DNA from: Bacteroidota bacterium
GTDB lineage: Bacteria; Bacteroidota; Bacteroidia; Chitinophagales; Chitinophagaceae
Direction of reading: 5' to 3'
Length of the DNA stretch: 64,000 bases
Assembly (NCBI GenBank): GCA_947454025.1
Contig: CANGIZ010000002.1
Span: forward strand, 26,356-90,355
Position numbers and translations under genes: made by a program. This document shows, piece by piece, positions 1 to 9,211 of this stretch (position 1 is its first letter; each line of letters opens with the position of its first letter). Under the pieces are notes generated by a model. That model was not told the DNA's origin. It worked only from the letters and a program-made list of their open reading frames with translations, and did not search any database.

Positions 1-2
1 AC

Positions 3-218
3 TGTGCCGAACAATTGTACAAAATTCAAAACTTCTTTTTAGAATACCATGGCAGGAGTAGTGAAACACAAAAACTCATCACCCTACTAGAAATTGTGAA
101 GCAAGCTGGCTTTAAAGTTTATATTAAAATGGCAGCAGACAATTTAGACAAACCATTTGTTCAACAAAGCACCGGCACCCCTTTCGACGTTCAATTAAAT
201 ATTTTTTGCTACCAATAA
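3..218 (+). CDS. C-terminal end of an FkbM-like methyltransferase (5' end outside window)
   Basis: The frame is open from the window edge (it begins CAEQLYKIQ), so the TTG given as a start in the ORF track is internal and the gene begins upstream of the window. What remains is about 70 residues ending in a run resembling the tail of FkbM-family SAM-dependent methyltransferases: a FFLEYHG strand, then a helix, then an AGFKVYIK-type strand. Members of that family methylate sugars in surface polysaccharides. The GT2 gene follows after 9 bp and the flippase after that, which fits a polysaccharide operon. The SAM-binding part is not visible, so the family call is an inference. Confidence 0.5.
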   Translation, partial: CAEQLYKIQNFFLEYHGRSSETQKLITLLEIVKQAGFKVYIKMAADNLDKPFVQQSTGTPFDVQLNIFCYQ

Positions 219-227
219 ATATCCCTC

Positions 228-1028
228 ATGAATCCTTTAATTAGCGTTGTAATTCCTTGCTTTAATGATGGTGCTTATTTACCGGAAACCATTCAAAAAT
301 TAAATTTACAAACAGAGCAATCTTTTGAAATTATTATTGTAAACGACGGATCGACTGATGCACATACCTTACAAGTATTATCCGAATATAACCAACAAGC
401 AAATATTACCGTATTGCATAAGGAAAATGGAAGAATGGGTGCAGCTCGAAACTATGGGGTGCAACATGCAAAAGGCACTTATATTGCGGCATTGGATGCA
501 GACGATTATTTCGATCCAAGTTTTTTTGCAAAGGCAATAGCAGTTTTCGAACGCGAAGCCAATTCGGCCGTTGTAACTAGTTATATACAATACTTTGGCA
601 ATAAAAAAGGAAAATCAAAGCCACGTGGTGGAAACGCCTATAATTTTTTATTTTCCAACCAATGCCCGGCATGTGCCATGGTAAGAAAAGATGTTTGGAA
701 CCAGGTGGGCGGCTATGACGAAAGCATGAAATTAGGATATGAGGATTGGGAGTTTTATATACGCATTACCAAAATTGGATTACAGGTTCATTTAATTCCC
801 GAGTTCTTATTATTCTATCGACAAACCAATAAAAGTACCCTTCAAAATCATACACACCCCAATCGTAAGCAAATCATTGCGTATATCCTAAACAAACATA
901 AGGACTGGTATATTTCATGTCTTAACAGCTTGATAGACGACAAACAAGTTATTTATACCGAAAGTCGGATTGCTTATGGAACCATTTGGAAGCTATTCAA
1001 GAATAGGCTCACCCGTAAGTATAAATAA
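228..1028 (+). CDS. Family 2 (GT-A) glycosyltransferase
   Basis: This 266-residue protein has the N-terminal GT2 fold signature ISVVIPCFNDGAYL, the nucleotide-binding IVNDGST, and the metal-binding DADDYF near residue 90 (DxD motif). A later GYDESMKLGYEDWEFYIR segment matches the catalytic ED motif of GT2 enzymes. It should transfer a sugar from a nucleotide-sugar donor in the cytoplasm at the inner membrane face. It lies 15 bp before the flippase gene, so the two are probably one operon building a surface polysaccharide or O-antigen. The acceptor and the sugar cannot be read from sequence. Confidence 0.9.
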   Translation: MNPLISVVIPCFNDGAYLPETIQKLNLQTEQSFEIIIVNDGSTDAHTLQVLSEYNQQANITVLHKENGRMGAARNYGVQHAKGTYIAALDADDYFDPSFFAKAIAVFEREANSAVVTSYIQYFGNKKGKSKPRGGNAYNFLFSNQCPACAMVRKDVWNQVGGYDESMKLGYEDWEFYIRITKIGLQVHLIPEFLLFYRQTNKSTLQNHTHPNRKQIIAYILNKHKDWYISCLNSLIDDKQVIYTESRIAYGTIWKLFKNRLTRKYK

Positions 1029-1043
1029 TAATATATTTGTGCC

Positions 1044-2564
1044 ATGGGGATTATTCAAAAACAAGGCATTAAGTCGTCCTATTTTATTTTTTTAGGATTT
1101 TTAATTGGCGCAATCAACTTATTAGTCCTATTCCCGATGTTCTTCACAAAAAATGATCAAGGATTGGTAAGGGCCATGATTGATATAGGCGCCACCCTTT
1201 CAGTTTTTTGCACTTTGGGTACACTGCCAGTAGTATATAAATTCTTCCCATTTTACAACCATTATTTAGGAAGCAATAAGAACGAACTGCCTTTTTTAAC
1301 CTTACTCATCAACTTGTTGGGTTTTGGAATATTAATGATCATTGGATGGTACAACAAGGATTTTATTATACGTAAACTTGGCAAGTCCCCAAGTTTGGGT
1401 CATTACTTTAGTTATATCTATCCCTATACTTTTTTCTTATTGTTATTTTATTGGCTAGAAGCATTTGCTTGGGGATTGCACAAAGGGGTGATGACTAACT
1501 TTTTAAGAGAAACCACAATTCGTGTATTAACCACAATACTCATTGTTTTATTTGGATTGCATTGGATTAATTTAACCCAGTTTATTGGTTTGTTTAGTTG
1601 CATTTACTTACTACCTATGTTGTATTTACTATATAACCTAATTCAGTCCAAACAATGGTCTTTCAATACCTTTACTATAAGTAGCGTGACACGTAGGTTA
1701 AAAGGCCGAATGATTAGTTTTGCACTATTTGTTTTTGCAGGTCAGTTTTTTAACTTATTGGCCCGTACCAATGATACTTTTATGATAGTGGGGTTAAAGG
1801 GATTGAGTGATGCAAGTATTTTTGCGATTGCTACTTATGTATCTGCTATTTTAGAAATCCCACAACGAAGCCTTACATCTATTAGCATTCCGATTCTAGC
1901 AAAAGCATGGAAAGAAAAAGATTTTGAAAACATTAAACATATCTACCACAAAAGCGTTTCCAATTTATTGGCAGTTGGTTTATTATTATTTGGATTAATT
2001 TGGTTGAATATTCAAAACTTAGTTTCATTTTTAAACTGGGTAAGTCACAAACAAGGTGGAGGCTATGACGCATTAGTAAACCTTGCCTTTATTATGGGCT
2101 TAGCCAAATTAATCGACTTAGCAACAGGTGTGAATGCCCAAATAATTGGCACTTCCAATTACTGGAAATTTGATTTTTTTACCAATGTGTTATTTGTAAT
2201 TGTGTCGATACCATTAAATTATTACTTGATAAAACATTACGACTTAACGGGATTGGCCTATTCTAATTTAATTGCTTACACTATTTATAATTCGGTACGA
2301 TTTGGCTTTTTGTATAAGAAGTTCAATTTGCAACCCTATAGTTGGAAGCATGGCCTGTTTTTATTATTAAGTATTGGGCTCATGTTATTAGTACATCAAA
2401 TTCCAGCACCCGAAAATTTTGTGTTGAATATCGCTATCCAATCAATGGTGTATGGCATTGGATTTTATGTACTTACAGCATGGATCAATCCAGCTCCTGA
2501 AATTTTAGATTACTTTAATGACTTTGCTAAAAAGGGATACCGAAAACTATTTAAGCAGGGATAA
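1044..2564 (+). CDS. Polysaccharide flippase (MOP/Wzx-like, multi-pass membrane protein)
   Basis: The 506 residues are mostly hydrophobic, with about 12-14 predicted membrane spans and charged loops. Size and pattern match lipopolysaccharide or oligosaccharide flippases of the MOP superfamily (Polysacc_synt / Wzx). Its role would be to move lipid-linked sugar units across the inner membrane. It follows the GT2 gene by 15 bp. The last 18 bp overlap the end of mqnA on the opposite strand, an ordinary tail-to-tail overlap. A TATATTTG string lies just before the ATG but is too close to be its promoter. Confidence 0.85.
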   Translation: MGIIQKQGIKSSYFIFLGFLIGAINLLVLFPMFFTKNDQGLVRAMIDIGATLSVFCTLGTLPVVYKFFPFYNHYLGSNKNELPFLTLLINLLGFGILMIIGWYNKDFIIRKLGKSPSLGHYFSYIYPYTFFLLLFYWLEAFAWGLHKGVMTNFLRETTIRVLTTILIVLFGLHWINLTQFIGLFSCIYLLPMLYLLYNLIQSKQWSFNTFTISSVTRRLKGRMISFALFVFAGQFFNLLARTNDTFMIVGLKGLSDASIFAIATYVSAILEIPQRSLTSISIPILAKAWKEKDFENIKHIYHKSVSNLLAVGLLLFGLIWLNIQNLVSFLNWVSHKQGGGYDALVNLAFIMGLAKLIDLATGVNAQIIGTSNYWKFDFFTNVLFVIVSIPLNYYLIKHYDLTGLAYSNLIAYTIYNSVRFGFLYKKFNLQPYSWKHGLFLLLSIGLMLLVHQIPAPENFVLNIAIQSMVYGIGFYVLTAWINPAPEILDYFNDFAKKGYRKLFKQG

Positions 2565-3290
2565 AAACAAGTCCAACCCCTTTCGCTTTTCTGCTGTAAA
2601 TGCATAACTGATATTCTCGGTATAGTACTTGTGTAAATCATATACTTGTTCCGAGGCAGGTATCCCCGCAATTACTTCTTGCAAGTGATTTAATCCATAA
2701 GCATTTGCTTTATCAAATGCATTCATGAATTCAGCAGGAATAGGCTTATTGGCAATCCAAGTAGCGAATACAAAAGGCAAACCGGTATGTTCTATCCAAT
2801 TTGAAGCTAAGTCGTAAACATATTTGTAATGAGGTCTGGCCGCTAATGCCCTATCTCCAATAATCACCCCAGCAGTGGTGCCATTTATTTCTTGTATATA
2901 TCCTTCATCTGCCTTTAAGAACTCAACTTCTTTTTTCCAAAAATCTTGTAATAAAATGCGCGCTAATTGTACCGAGGTTCTACTTTGATAATCTAAATAT
3001 ACTTTTTGAATTTGCTCCATCGGGACCTGGCTAAAAATACAAACACTCGCAACTTCCCCTTCAGCCCCTATACAATAGTTTGATACAAAATGTGCTTCTT
3101 TCAATAAAGGTGTAATAGCCACTGGCACCAGCCCCATATCAATGGTGCCATCGATTAACGCTTGGGCAATTTTAGCTGGATAAGCTTTTACCAATTCAAT
3201 CTGTGGCAGTAAGCCCGACTGCTCTAGTCCTAATAATAACGGGCGTGTGTTTAAATAACTTACCGCCCCAATGCGCCACTTTCTCTCCAA
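2547..3290 (-). CDS. mqnA: Chorismate dehydratase MqnA (futalosine menaquinone pathway)
   Basis: The 247-residue protein opens with RIGAVSYLNTRPLLLGL, the hallmark N-terminus of MqnA, and continues with IDMGLVPVAITPLL and a periplasmic-binding-protein-like fold. MqnA dehydrates chorismate to 3-enolpyruvylbenzoate, the first step of the alternative menaquinone route. Length is typical (about 240-280). It is divergent from purB, and the shared gap carries face-to-face promoter boxes. The UbiD-family decarboxylase at 15.2-17.1 kb could act late in the same pathway. Other mqn genes are not in the window. Confidence 0.88.
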   Translation of the reverse strand: MERKWRIGAVSYLNTRPLLLGLEQSGLLPQIELVKAYPAKIAQALIDGTIDMGLVPVAITPLLKEAHFVSNYCIGAEGEVASVCIFSQVPMEQIQKVYLDYQSRTSVQLARILLQDFWKKEVEFLKADEGYIQEINGTTAGVIIGDRALAARPHYKYVYDLASNWIEHTGLPFVFATWIANKPIPAEFMNAFDKANAYGLNHLQEVIAGIPASEQVYDLHKYYTENISYAFTAEKRKGLDLFLSLLK

Positions 3291-3296
3291 TTGAAT

Positions 3297-3314
3297 TAAC
3301 TTTGCGCAAAGATA
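3297..3314. promoter_or_regulatory. Overlapping divergent promoter boxes for purB and mqnA
   Basis: TAACTTTG (3297-3304, plus) and TATCTTTG (3307-3314, read on minus) both match the Bacteroidota -7 box TAnnTTTG. They lie 40 and 17 bases before the purB and mqnA starts. Each -7 box sits where the other transcript would begin, so the two promoters should interfere. The -33 boxes are weak or absent by eye. Confidence 0.5.
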
Positions 3315-3343
3315 TCAAAAACCAATTGTTAAAAGCAATCAAT

Positions 3344-4684
3344 ATGTCACAACTTAGTTCCATTTCCCCCATCGATGGTCGTTACCATAAACAAACTGCA
3401 CATTTAAGCACTTATTTTTCAGAATTTGGCTTAATCAAATACAGGGTATTGGTGGAAGTACATTACTTTTTATTTTTAGCCGACAAAAAGTTTTTTAAAT
3501 TAACGCCAACTTTAAGAAAAAGTTTATTGGCAGTTGTTGATAATTTTTCGGAAGAAGATGCACAAAAAATTAAACATATTGAAGCTACCACTAATCACGA
3601 TGTGAAAGCGGTAGAATATTTTTTAAAGGAAATTTTGGACGCTCATAAAGCAAGTGAATTAAAAGAATGGATTCACTTTGGATTGACTTCTCAGGATATT
3701 AATAATACGGCTATTCCATTAAGCTGGAAGGATGCCATGGAAAACAATACATTGCCCGCATTAGTGAATTTGCAAAACAGATTGTATCAATTTGCAAAGC
3801 AATGGAAAAAAGTTCCTTTGTTGGCGCGTACACATGGACAAGCAGCCTCTCCTACTACATTAGGAAAAGAAATGATGGTTTTTGTAGAACGTTTACACAA
3901 TCAAATAGAATTGTTTGCAGCCATTCCTTATGCAGCCAAATTTGGTGGAGCAACAGGCAACTTTAATGCACATCATATTGCATATCCTAAAAAGAATTGG
4001 GTTTCATTGGGTAATGAATTTGTGGAAGATGTATTAGGATTGCAAAGAATGCAGTTCACTACTCAAATTGAGCATTACGACAACTTCGCAGCACATTGTG
4101 ACAACTTAAAAAGAATCAATAATATCTTAATTGATTTGTCTCGTGATATTTGGACCTATATTTCTATGGACTACTTTAAGCAACAAACTAAAAAAGGGGA
4201 AGTGGGTTCAAGTGCCATGCCGCATAAAGTAAACCCAATTGATTTTGAAAACGCAGAAGGCAACTTGGGTATAGCAAATGCTTTACTAGAGCACTTAGCA
4301 GCAAAATTACCCATTAGTCGATTACAGAGAGACTTAACCGATTCAACGGTATTAAGAAATATAGGTGTTCCGGTGGGACATATAGCCATTGCTATTAATT
4401 CTCTTGAAAAAGGATTGGGTAAATTAATTTTAAATGAAGTAAAAATACAAGAGGATTTAGAAAATAACTGGGCTGTAGTGGCAGAAGCGATTCAAACCAT
4501 ATTACGTCGTGAAAAATACCCTAATCCTTATGAGGCTTTAAAAGATTTAACAAGAGGTAACAATAAAATTGATAAAAAATCAATGCATAAATTTATTGAC
4601 GGCTTAAAAGTGACTGCAGCTTTAAAAAAAGAATTAAAGCAAATCACACCTCAGAATTATACAGGAATTACAGCGGAATATTAA
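3344..4684 (+). CDS. purB: Adenylosuccinate lyase
   Basis: PurB cleaves SAICAR and adenylosuccinate, releasing fumarate, in purine synthesis. The family signature GSSAMPHKVNPIDFENAEGN is present near residue 285, the THGQAASPTTLGKE segment near residue 165, and the N-terminus SSISPIDGRYHKQT is typical. The ORF-track start at 3203 would extend into antisense of mqnA and encode 47 unrelated residues. The ATG at 3344 directly before SQLSSISPIDGRY is the right start and gives 446 residues, a normal length. purE lies elsewhere in the window (19.3 kb), so purine genes are scattered here. Confidence 0.95.
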   Translation: MSQLSSISPIDGRYHKQTAHLSTYFSEFGLIKYRVLVEVHYFLFLADKKFFKLTPTLRKSLLAVVDNFSEEDAQKIKHIEATTNHDVKAVEYFLKEILDAHKASELKEWIHFGLTSQDINNTAIPLSWKDAMENNTLPALVNLQNRLYQFAKQWKKVPLLARTHGQAASPTTLGKEMMVFVERLHNQIELFAAIPYAAKFGGATGNFNAHHIAYPKKNWVSLGNEFVEDVLGLQRMQFTTQIEHYDNFAAHCDNLKRINNILIDLSRDIWTYISMDYFKQQTKKGEVGSSAMPHKVNPIDFENAEGNLGIANALLEHLAAKLPISRLQRDLTDSTVLRNIGVPVGHIAIAINSLEKGLGKLILNEVKIQEDLENNWAVVAEAIQTILRREKYPNPYEALKDLTRGNNKIDKKSMHKFIDGLKVTAALKKELKQITPQNYTGITAEY

Positions 4685-4734
4685 TTCAAAAATTGATTGC
4701 ATACTACTCGAAATTCAACTCGAGCGAACATAAA

Positions 4735-5313
4735 CTAAATAGCGTCTCCTTTATTGGGTGGCGCTATTTTTTTGCGGGGTTCTTTCTTATTCAATAAATA
4801 GTGAATGGGGTCCATACCCTCTTTTTCAATGGCCATGGTTAAAACTTGCGCTGTAGCAGCTGCGTCACCCCAAGCGCGGTGACGACCTTCGATACGAATT
4901 CCTAAATCTCTCGTTAAAGAACCTAAACCATATTTTACAAAGCCAGGAAAAACCTTCTTACTTAATTTAATCGTGCACAATTTGGGAGCCGACCAGTTAT
5001 AGCCATGATGGTTTAATAAATAATGTACAAAACCATAGTCAAAACTTACATTATGTGCAACAAAAATACGCCCCTCCAATAAGTTATAAATTTGTTGAGC
5101 GACTTCCTCAAACAAAGGCGCAGTAGCCACCATTTCATCGCTAATCCCAGTCATATTTACAATAAAAGGAGGAATTTTTTGAAGTGGATTAATCAGGGTC
5201 ACATATTTGCCCGTCACTTCCAACCCATTGTGAATCACAATAGCAATCTCGGTAATGCCGTGTGATTGTGGCATCCCGCCTGTGGTTTCTATGTCTACGA
5301 CTGCAAATTCCAT
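4735..5313 (-). CDS. DnaQ-like 3'-5' exonuclease (DEDDh family)
   Basis: The conserved part starts MEFAVVDIETTGG, which is Exo I (DxE) of the DnaQ/epsilon fold, followed by FVAHNVSFDYGFV (Exo II) and HRAWGDAAATAQVL (Exo III with H and D of DEDDh). The 56 residues upstream in the ORF track have no family similarity that I see and run into the valS promoter region, so I set the start at 5313 (192 residues). It could be a proofreading subunit or a stand-alone RNase T/ExoX-like exonuclease. No UvrC-like GIY-YIG domain follows, unlike the longer Bacteroidota paralogue. Confidence 0.85.
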   Translation of the reverse strand: MEFAVVDIETTGGMPQSHGITEIAIVIHNGLEVTGKYVTLINPLQKIPPFIVNMTGISDEMVATAPLFEEVAQQIYNLLEGRIFVAHNVSFDYGFVHYLLNHHGYNWSAPKLCTIKLSKKVFPGFVKYGLGSLTRDLGIRIEGRHRAWGDAAATAQVLTMAIEKEGMDPIHYLLNKKEPRKKIAPPNKGDAI

Positions 5314-5363
5314 TTGGCGCCAAGTTCGGAAATTTTTGTCAAAATAAGCTTGCTGCTTTTCCT

Positions 5364-5371
5364 TATTTTTG
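5364..5371 (+). promoter_or_regulatory. Probable -7 box for valS
   Basis: TATTTTTG matches TAnnTTTG and lies 29 bases before the valS ATG. A TTTG at 5335-5338 is too far upstream (25 bp spacing) to be a consensus -33 box, so this is a partial match. Confidence 0.4.
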
Positions 5372-5400
5372 TGACTCAATTTAGGTAAAGAAAAAACAGC

Positions 5401-8010
5401 ATGGAACTGAGTAAAAATTATATCCCAGGTGAAGTAGAAACCAAGTGGTACCAACATTGGATCGACCAAGGTTATTTCCATAGTGAGCCCAATAATAAAC
5501 CGGCTTATACTGTGGTCATTCCTCCACCCAATGTAACCGGTGTACTACACATGGGCCATTGTTTAAATAATACGATTCAGGATATTTTGGTTCGCCGTGC
5601 ACGTATGCAAGGAATGAATCCTTGTTGGGTACCTGGAACCGATCATGCTTCTATTGCTACAGAAGCAAAAGTAGTAGCCATGTTGAGAGAAAGAGGGATA
5701 GCAAAATCATCTTTATCTAGAGACGAATTTTTGGGATACGCCTGGGAATGGAAAGAAAAGTATGGTGGCATTATTTTGCAACAATTAAGAAAGATGGGTT
5801 GCAGTTTGGATTGGGAACGCACTTCCTTTACCATGGATCCAGACTATTATGAAACCGTCATTAAAGTTTTTGTTGATTTATACAATAAGGGAAAAATATA
5901 CCGCGGCAAACGCATGATTAACTGGGATGTAAAAGCAAAAACAGCCCTAAGTGACGAGGAAGTAATTCATAAGGAAGTAAATGGAAAAATGTATCATATC
6001 CGTTATAAGTTGGATATGCCAGGAGAAGAATACATTACCATCGCAACTGTACGCCCTGAAACCATTTTTGGCGATACTGCAATTTGCGTTCACCCTAAAG
6101 ATGATCGATATAAGCATTTAGTAGGTAAGCATGCATTTGTCCCTATGATTAATCGTCGTATTCCCATTATTGCGGACGATTATATTGAAATAGAATTTGG
6201 AACTGGTGCCTTAAAAGTTACTCCTGCGCATGATGTAAATGACTTTAACTTAGGTCAAAAACATGGATTGGAAGTAATTGAAACCATGAACGATGATGGT
6301 ACCATGACCGATGCTGCACCAATGTATTTGGGCAAAGATCGAATAGAAGTGAGAAAGATAATTGCAACTGATTTAGAGGCAAGTGGCAATTTAGTTAAGA
6401 TTGAAGATTATGTAAACCAAGTTGGTTTTAGCGAAAGAACCGATGCCATTGTAGAACCAAGATTAAGTTTACAGTGGTGGGTGGATATGAAACAATTGGC
6501 GGGTCCTGCTTTGGAAGCGGTAATGAGTGATGAAATTCAATTTCATCCTGCTAAATTTAAAAATGTTTACCGTCATTGGATGGACAATATCAAAGACTGG
6601 TGTATTAGCCGTCAGTTATGGTGGGGACATCGCATCCCTGCTTGGTATGATGCGGATGGGAATGTGTATGTGGCAGAAAACGAAGCAGCTGTCAATGCAA
6701 AATATCCTGAAACTAACGGTAAAACCTTAACACAGGATTCAGATTGTTTAGATACTTGGTTTAGTAGTTGGTTATGGCCTATTGAAGTATTTAAGGGCAT
6801 GTCCAATCCAAACAATACTGAAATTAATTATTACTACCCTACAAGCACCCTAGTAACTGCACCTGAAATTATTTTCTTTTGGGTAGCACGAATGATAATG
6901 GCAGGTGAAGAGTATATGGGCAAGATACCATTTAAGGATGTGTACTTTACGGGTATTGTAAGAGATAAGCAAGGAAGGAAAATGAGCAAGAGCTTAGGTA
7001 ACTCCCCCGATTTATTAGGACTCATTGATCAATATGGAGCAGACGCAGTTCGTTTTGGTATTATGATTGCTTCTCCTGCTGGTAATGATTTATTGTTTGA
7101 TGAATCCACATTAGAGCAAGGAAGAAATTTTAATAGTAAATTATGGAATGCAGCGAAGCTGTTAAAAATGTGGGAACCTCGAATCAGTAATGAAGGTACT
7201 GTACCACAAGACGCAGCATTTGCAATGGATTGGTTCCAGGCAAAATTAAGCGCTACGCAAATTGAAGTGGATGAAATGTTAAAGACCTTCCGTTTAAGTG
7301 AAGCGTTAAAAACCATTTACGGATTAATATGGGATGATTATTGTAGTTGGTATCTAGAATGGATCAAGCCAGGATTTGAACAAGCAATACATGCAGATGT
7401 GTACAATAAGAGTATTGAGTTTTATGATTCCTTATTGCAATTATTACACCCTTTCATGCCTTTCATAACAGAGGAATTACACCATGCTTTAAAAACGCAA
7501 ACTCAGGATTTATGCGTTAAGGAATACGAAGCAATTGGAAAAGTAGACGAAACTGTATTGAATGCAGGTGCATTGTTAAAGAATGTGATTTCTACATTGC
7601 GTGATGCAAGAAATAAAAATCAAATCAAACCAAAGGACTCAATTGACTTACATATTCAATCTGAAAACAACGCAGCCTACCAAAGAATTGAAAATATTTT
7701 AGCGAAACAAGTTAATGCAAAAAGCATTGCATACACGCAGGCCTCCATTGGGTCAAGTATAGTAGTGGCATTGGAAAAAGATAAATTTTACCTAGTTGCC
7801 GATCAAGCTATTGACACCGCAAGCTTAAAAGAAAATTTATTAAAGGATTTGGAACATCAAAAAGGATTCCTAGCTTCTGTTGAAAAGAAATTAAGCAATG
7901 AAAAATTTGTTCAAAATGCAAAACCAGAAGTAATAGCCATTGAGCAAAAAAAGAAGGCAGATGCATTAGCGAGAATCCAAACAATTGAAGAAAGTTTAGC
8001 CCAATTATAA
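5401..8010 (+). CDS. valS: Valyl-tRNA synthetase
   Basis: The 869-residue class I synthetase charges tRNA-Val and edits mischarged threonine. Visible motifs are PPPNVTGVLHMGH (the HIGH box as HMGH, near residue 45), WISRQLWWGHRIPAWY-type residues near 400, and GRKMSKSLGN (KMSKS box, near 525). The editing (CP1) domain includes IATVRPETIFGDTA. The last 65 residues are a charged coiled coil (LLKDLEHQKGFLASVEKKL) typical of the ValS C-terminal arm. It is followed by a strong hairpin terminator. Confidence 0.97.
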   Translation: MELSKNYIPGEVETKWYQHWIDQGYFHSEPNNKPAYTVVIPPPNVTGVLHMGHCLNNTIQDILVRRARMQGMNPCWVPGTDHASIATEAKVVAMLRERGIAKSSLSRDEFLGYAWEWKEKYGGIILQQLRKMGCSLDWERTSFTMDPDYYETVIKVFVDLYNKGKIYRGKRMINWDVKAKTALSDEEVIHKEVNGKMYHIRYKLDMPGEEYITIATVRPETIFGDTAICVHPKDDRYKHLVGKHAFVPMINRRIPIIADDYIEIEFGTGALKVTPAHDVNDFNLGQKHGLEVIETMNDDGTMTDAAPMYLGKDRIEVRKIIATDLEASGNLVKIEDYVNQVGFSERTDAIVEPRLSLQWWVDMKQLAGPALEAVMSDEIQFHPAKFKNVYRHWMDNIKDWCISRQLWWGHRIPAWYDADGNVYVAENEAAVNAKYPETNGKTLTQDSDCLDTWFSSWLWPIEVFKGMSNPNNTEINYYYPTSTLVTAPEIIFFWVARMIMAGEEYMGKIPFKDVYFTGIVRDKQGRKMSKSLGNSPDLLGLIDQYGADAVRFGIMIASPAGNDLLFDESTLEQGRNFNSKLWNAAKLLKMWEPRISNEGTVPQDAAFAMDWFQAKLSATQIEVDEMLKTFRLSEALKTIYGLIWDDYCSWYLEWIKPGFEQAIHADVYNKSIEFYDSLLQLLHPFMPFITEELHHALKTQTQDLCVKEYEAIGKVDETVLNAGALLKNVISTLRDARNKNQIKPKDSIDLHIQSENNAAYQRIENILAKQVNAKSIAYTQASIGSSIVVALEKDKFYLVADQAIDTASLKENLLKDLEHQKGFLASVEKKLSNEKFVQNAKPEVIAIEQKKKADALARIQTIEESLAQL

Positions 8011-8017
8011 AATACTA

Positions 8018-8041
8018 AACGCCTCCATTATCGGAGGCGTT
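8018..8041 (+). terminator. Hairpin terminator after valS
   Basis: aacgcctcc-attatc-ggaggcgtt is a perfect 9-bp stem starting 7 bases after the valS stop. The stem ends right before the ATG at 8042, which supports using the second ATG (8054) as the start of the next gene. There is no long T tract. Confidence 0.7.
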
Positions 8042-8053
8042 ATGATATATATT

Positions 8054-8569
8054 ATGAGTGAGATAAAAATTAGACCTGCTTTATTAGAAGATCGAGCATT
8101 TATACGCTCCGTATCTGAACGAACTTGGCCGAGTACTTATGGCCATATCATTTCTCAGGAACAAATTGATTTTATGTTGGACTGGATGTATAGCGATACA
8201 TCCTTAGCTGAACAATTTGAAAAGGGGCATCAGTTTTACATTGCCAATTTAAATGGAGAAGATATTGGATTTTGCTCTGTAAGCGCCGGACCTACTAAAG
8301 AAGAAGCCAATGATCAAAAAGCACACAAGTTAAATAAGCTTTATGTTTTACCCATTGCGCATGGAACAGGTGCAGGCAAAGCATTATTAAACAAAGCCAT
8401 TGAAGTAGCAAAATCAGAAAATTCCACTTCCCTATTCTTACAAGTGAATAAACACAACAACGCTTATACTTTCTATCTTAAAAATGGATTTTTAAAAGAA
8501 AGTGAATACAAGTTTGATATTGGCAATGGATTTTTTATGGACGATTATGTAATGCGCTTGCATTTTTAA
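8054..8569 (+). CDS. GNAT family N-acetyltransferase
   Basis: The 171 residues (from MSEIKIRPALLED) have the GNAT layout. An N-terminal IRPAL strand is followed by the acetyl-CoA loop around LNKLYVLPIAHGTGAGKALL (the Q/RxxGxG/A loop appears as AHGTGAG), then LQVNKHNNAYTFYLKNGF, the conserved motif B. Substrate unknown; small molecules, polyamines or protein N-termini are all possible. ATG 8042 also exists but abuts the valS terminator stem. The stop overlaps that of the Lrp gene by 4 bp, tail to tail. Confidence 0.88.
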   Translation: MSEIKIRPALLEDRAFIRSVSERTWPSTYGHIISQEQIDFMLDWMYSDTSLAEQFEKGHQFYIANLNGEDIGFCSVSAGPTKEEANDQKAHKLNKLYVLPIAHGTGAGKALLNKAIEVAKSENSTSLFLQVNKHNNAYTFYLKNGFLKESEYKFDIGNGFFMDDYVMRLHF

Positions 8570-9093
8570 ACCATCACATGGGTTTGCTTCACTACTCCCA
8601 TAATAAATACGCTCTGCACTTGACCAATATTTTCGGCCTGACTTAATTTGTTTACGTGGAAATTGTAATAGCTATTCATATCTTCTGTCACAATTTTTAA
8701 CATAAAATCAAATTCACCCGAAATACTGTAACACTCCACTACTTCAGGTAATTCATTGATGAGTTTAATAAATTGCGTACCCGATTTTTTACTATGTTGG
8801 TTTAAAGAGACATAACAAATCACCATCAACCCTTTTCGGATTTTTGCACCATCAATTAATGCCGCATATTGTTTTATCACTCCACTCGCTTCCAACCTTT
8901 TAATACGTTCATGAACAGGCGTAGTACTTAACTGAACTGCTTCTGCAATGGCAGCCACCGACATTCTTGCATTGTTTTGCAATAACCTCAAAATGGCTAA
9001 ATCCTTCCCATCTAATGGAACCGTATTTTGGATGGATTGAGCACTTGTGTTTTGATCGGTAGCCGAATCTCCTGTTTGTGTCTTATTTTTCAT
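8566..9093 (-). CDS. Lrp/AsnC family transcriptional regulator
   Basis: The 175-residue protein has an N-terminal low-complexity tail of about 27 residues rich in T, S and Q. An AsnC-type winged helix follows (LDGKDLAILRLLQNNARMSVAAIAEAV, then TTPVHERIKRLEASGVI). Then comes a RAM effector domain (VVECYSISGEFDFMLKIV). Such proteins form octamers and respond to amino acids. It is divergent from ahcY, and methionine-cycle genes are common Lrp targets, so control of ahcY is a reasonable but unproven guess. Confidence 0.9.
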   Translation of the reverse strand: MKNKTQTGDSATDQNTSAQSIQNTVPLDGKDLAILRLLQNNARMSVAAIAEAVQLSTTPVHERIKRLEASGVIKQYAALIDGAKIRKGLMVICYVSLNQHSKKSGTQFIKLINELPEVVECYSISGEFDFMLKIVTEDMNSYYNFHVNKLSQAENIGQVQSVFIMGVVKQTHVMV

Positions 9094-9183
9094 AATAAAA
9101 AAGCATAAATAAGTATAAAATTAACTATTTATAGCGTATTACACTAAATATTATATAAATTTTATTATTATCTCCTACGAATT

Positions 9184-9191
9184 TACCTTTG
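9184..9191 (+). promoter_or_regulatory. -7 box of the ahcY promoter
   Basis: TACCTTTG matches TAnnTTTG and lies 20 bases before the ahcY ATG. The -33 position has only TTTA. The 118-bp gap to the divergent Lrp gene is AT-rich and could hold its operator. Confidence 0.55.
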
Positions 9192-9211
9192 AGCCTTAAA
9201 TAAATACTATT

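Noticed and set aside
1032-1039. TATATTTG as a promoter of the flippase gene
   Set aside because: It is only 4 bases before the ATG, too close for a -7 box unless the message lacks a leader, and the gene is 15 bp behind the GT2 gene in an operon.
3203-3343. Longer purB start in the ORF track
   Set aside because: The added 47 residues are antisense to mqnA and unlike any PurB N-terminus; the divergent promoters lie within this stretch.
5314-5481. Longer start of the DnaQ-like exonuclease overlapping valS
   Set aside because: The 56 extra residues have no family match and would overlap the valS coding region and promoter.
9094-9211. SAM- or SAH-type riboswitch before ahcY
   Set aside because: The 118-bp gap is AT-rich, lacks the expected stems by eye, and the promoter -7 box leaves only about 13 bases of leader.
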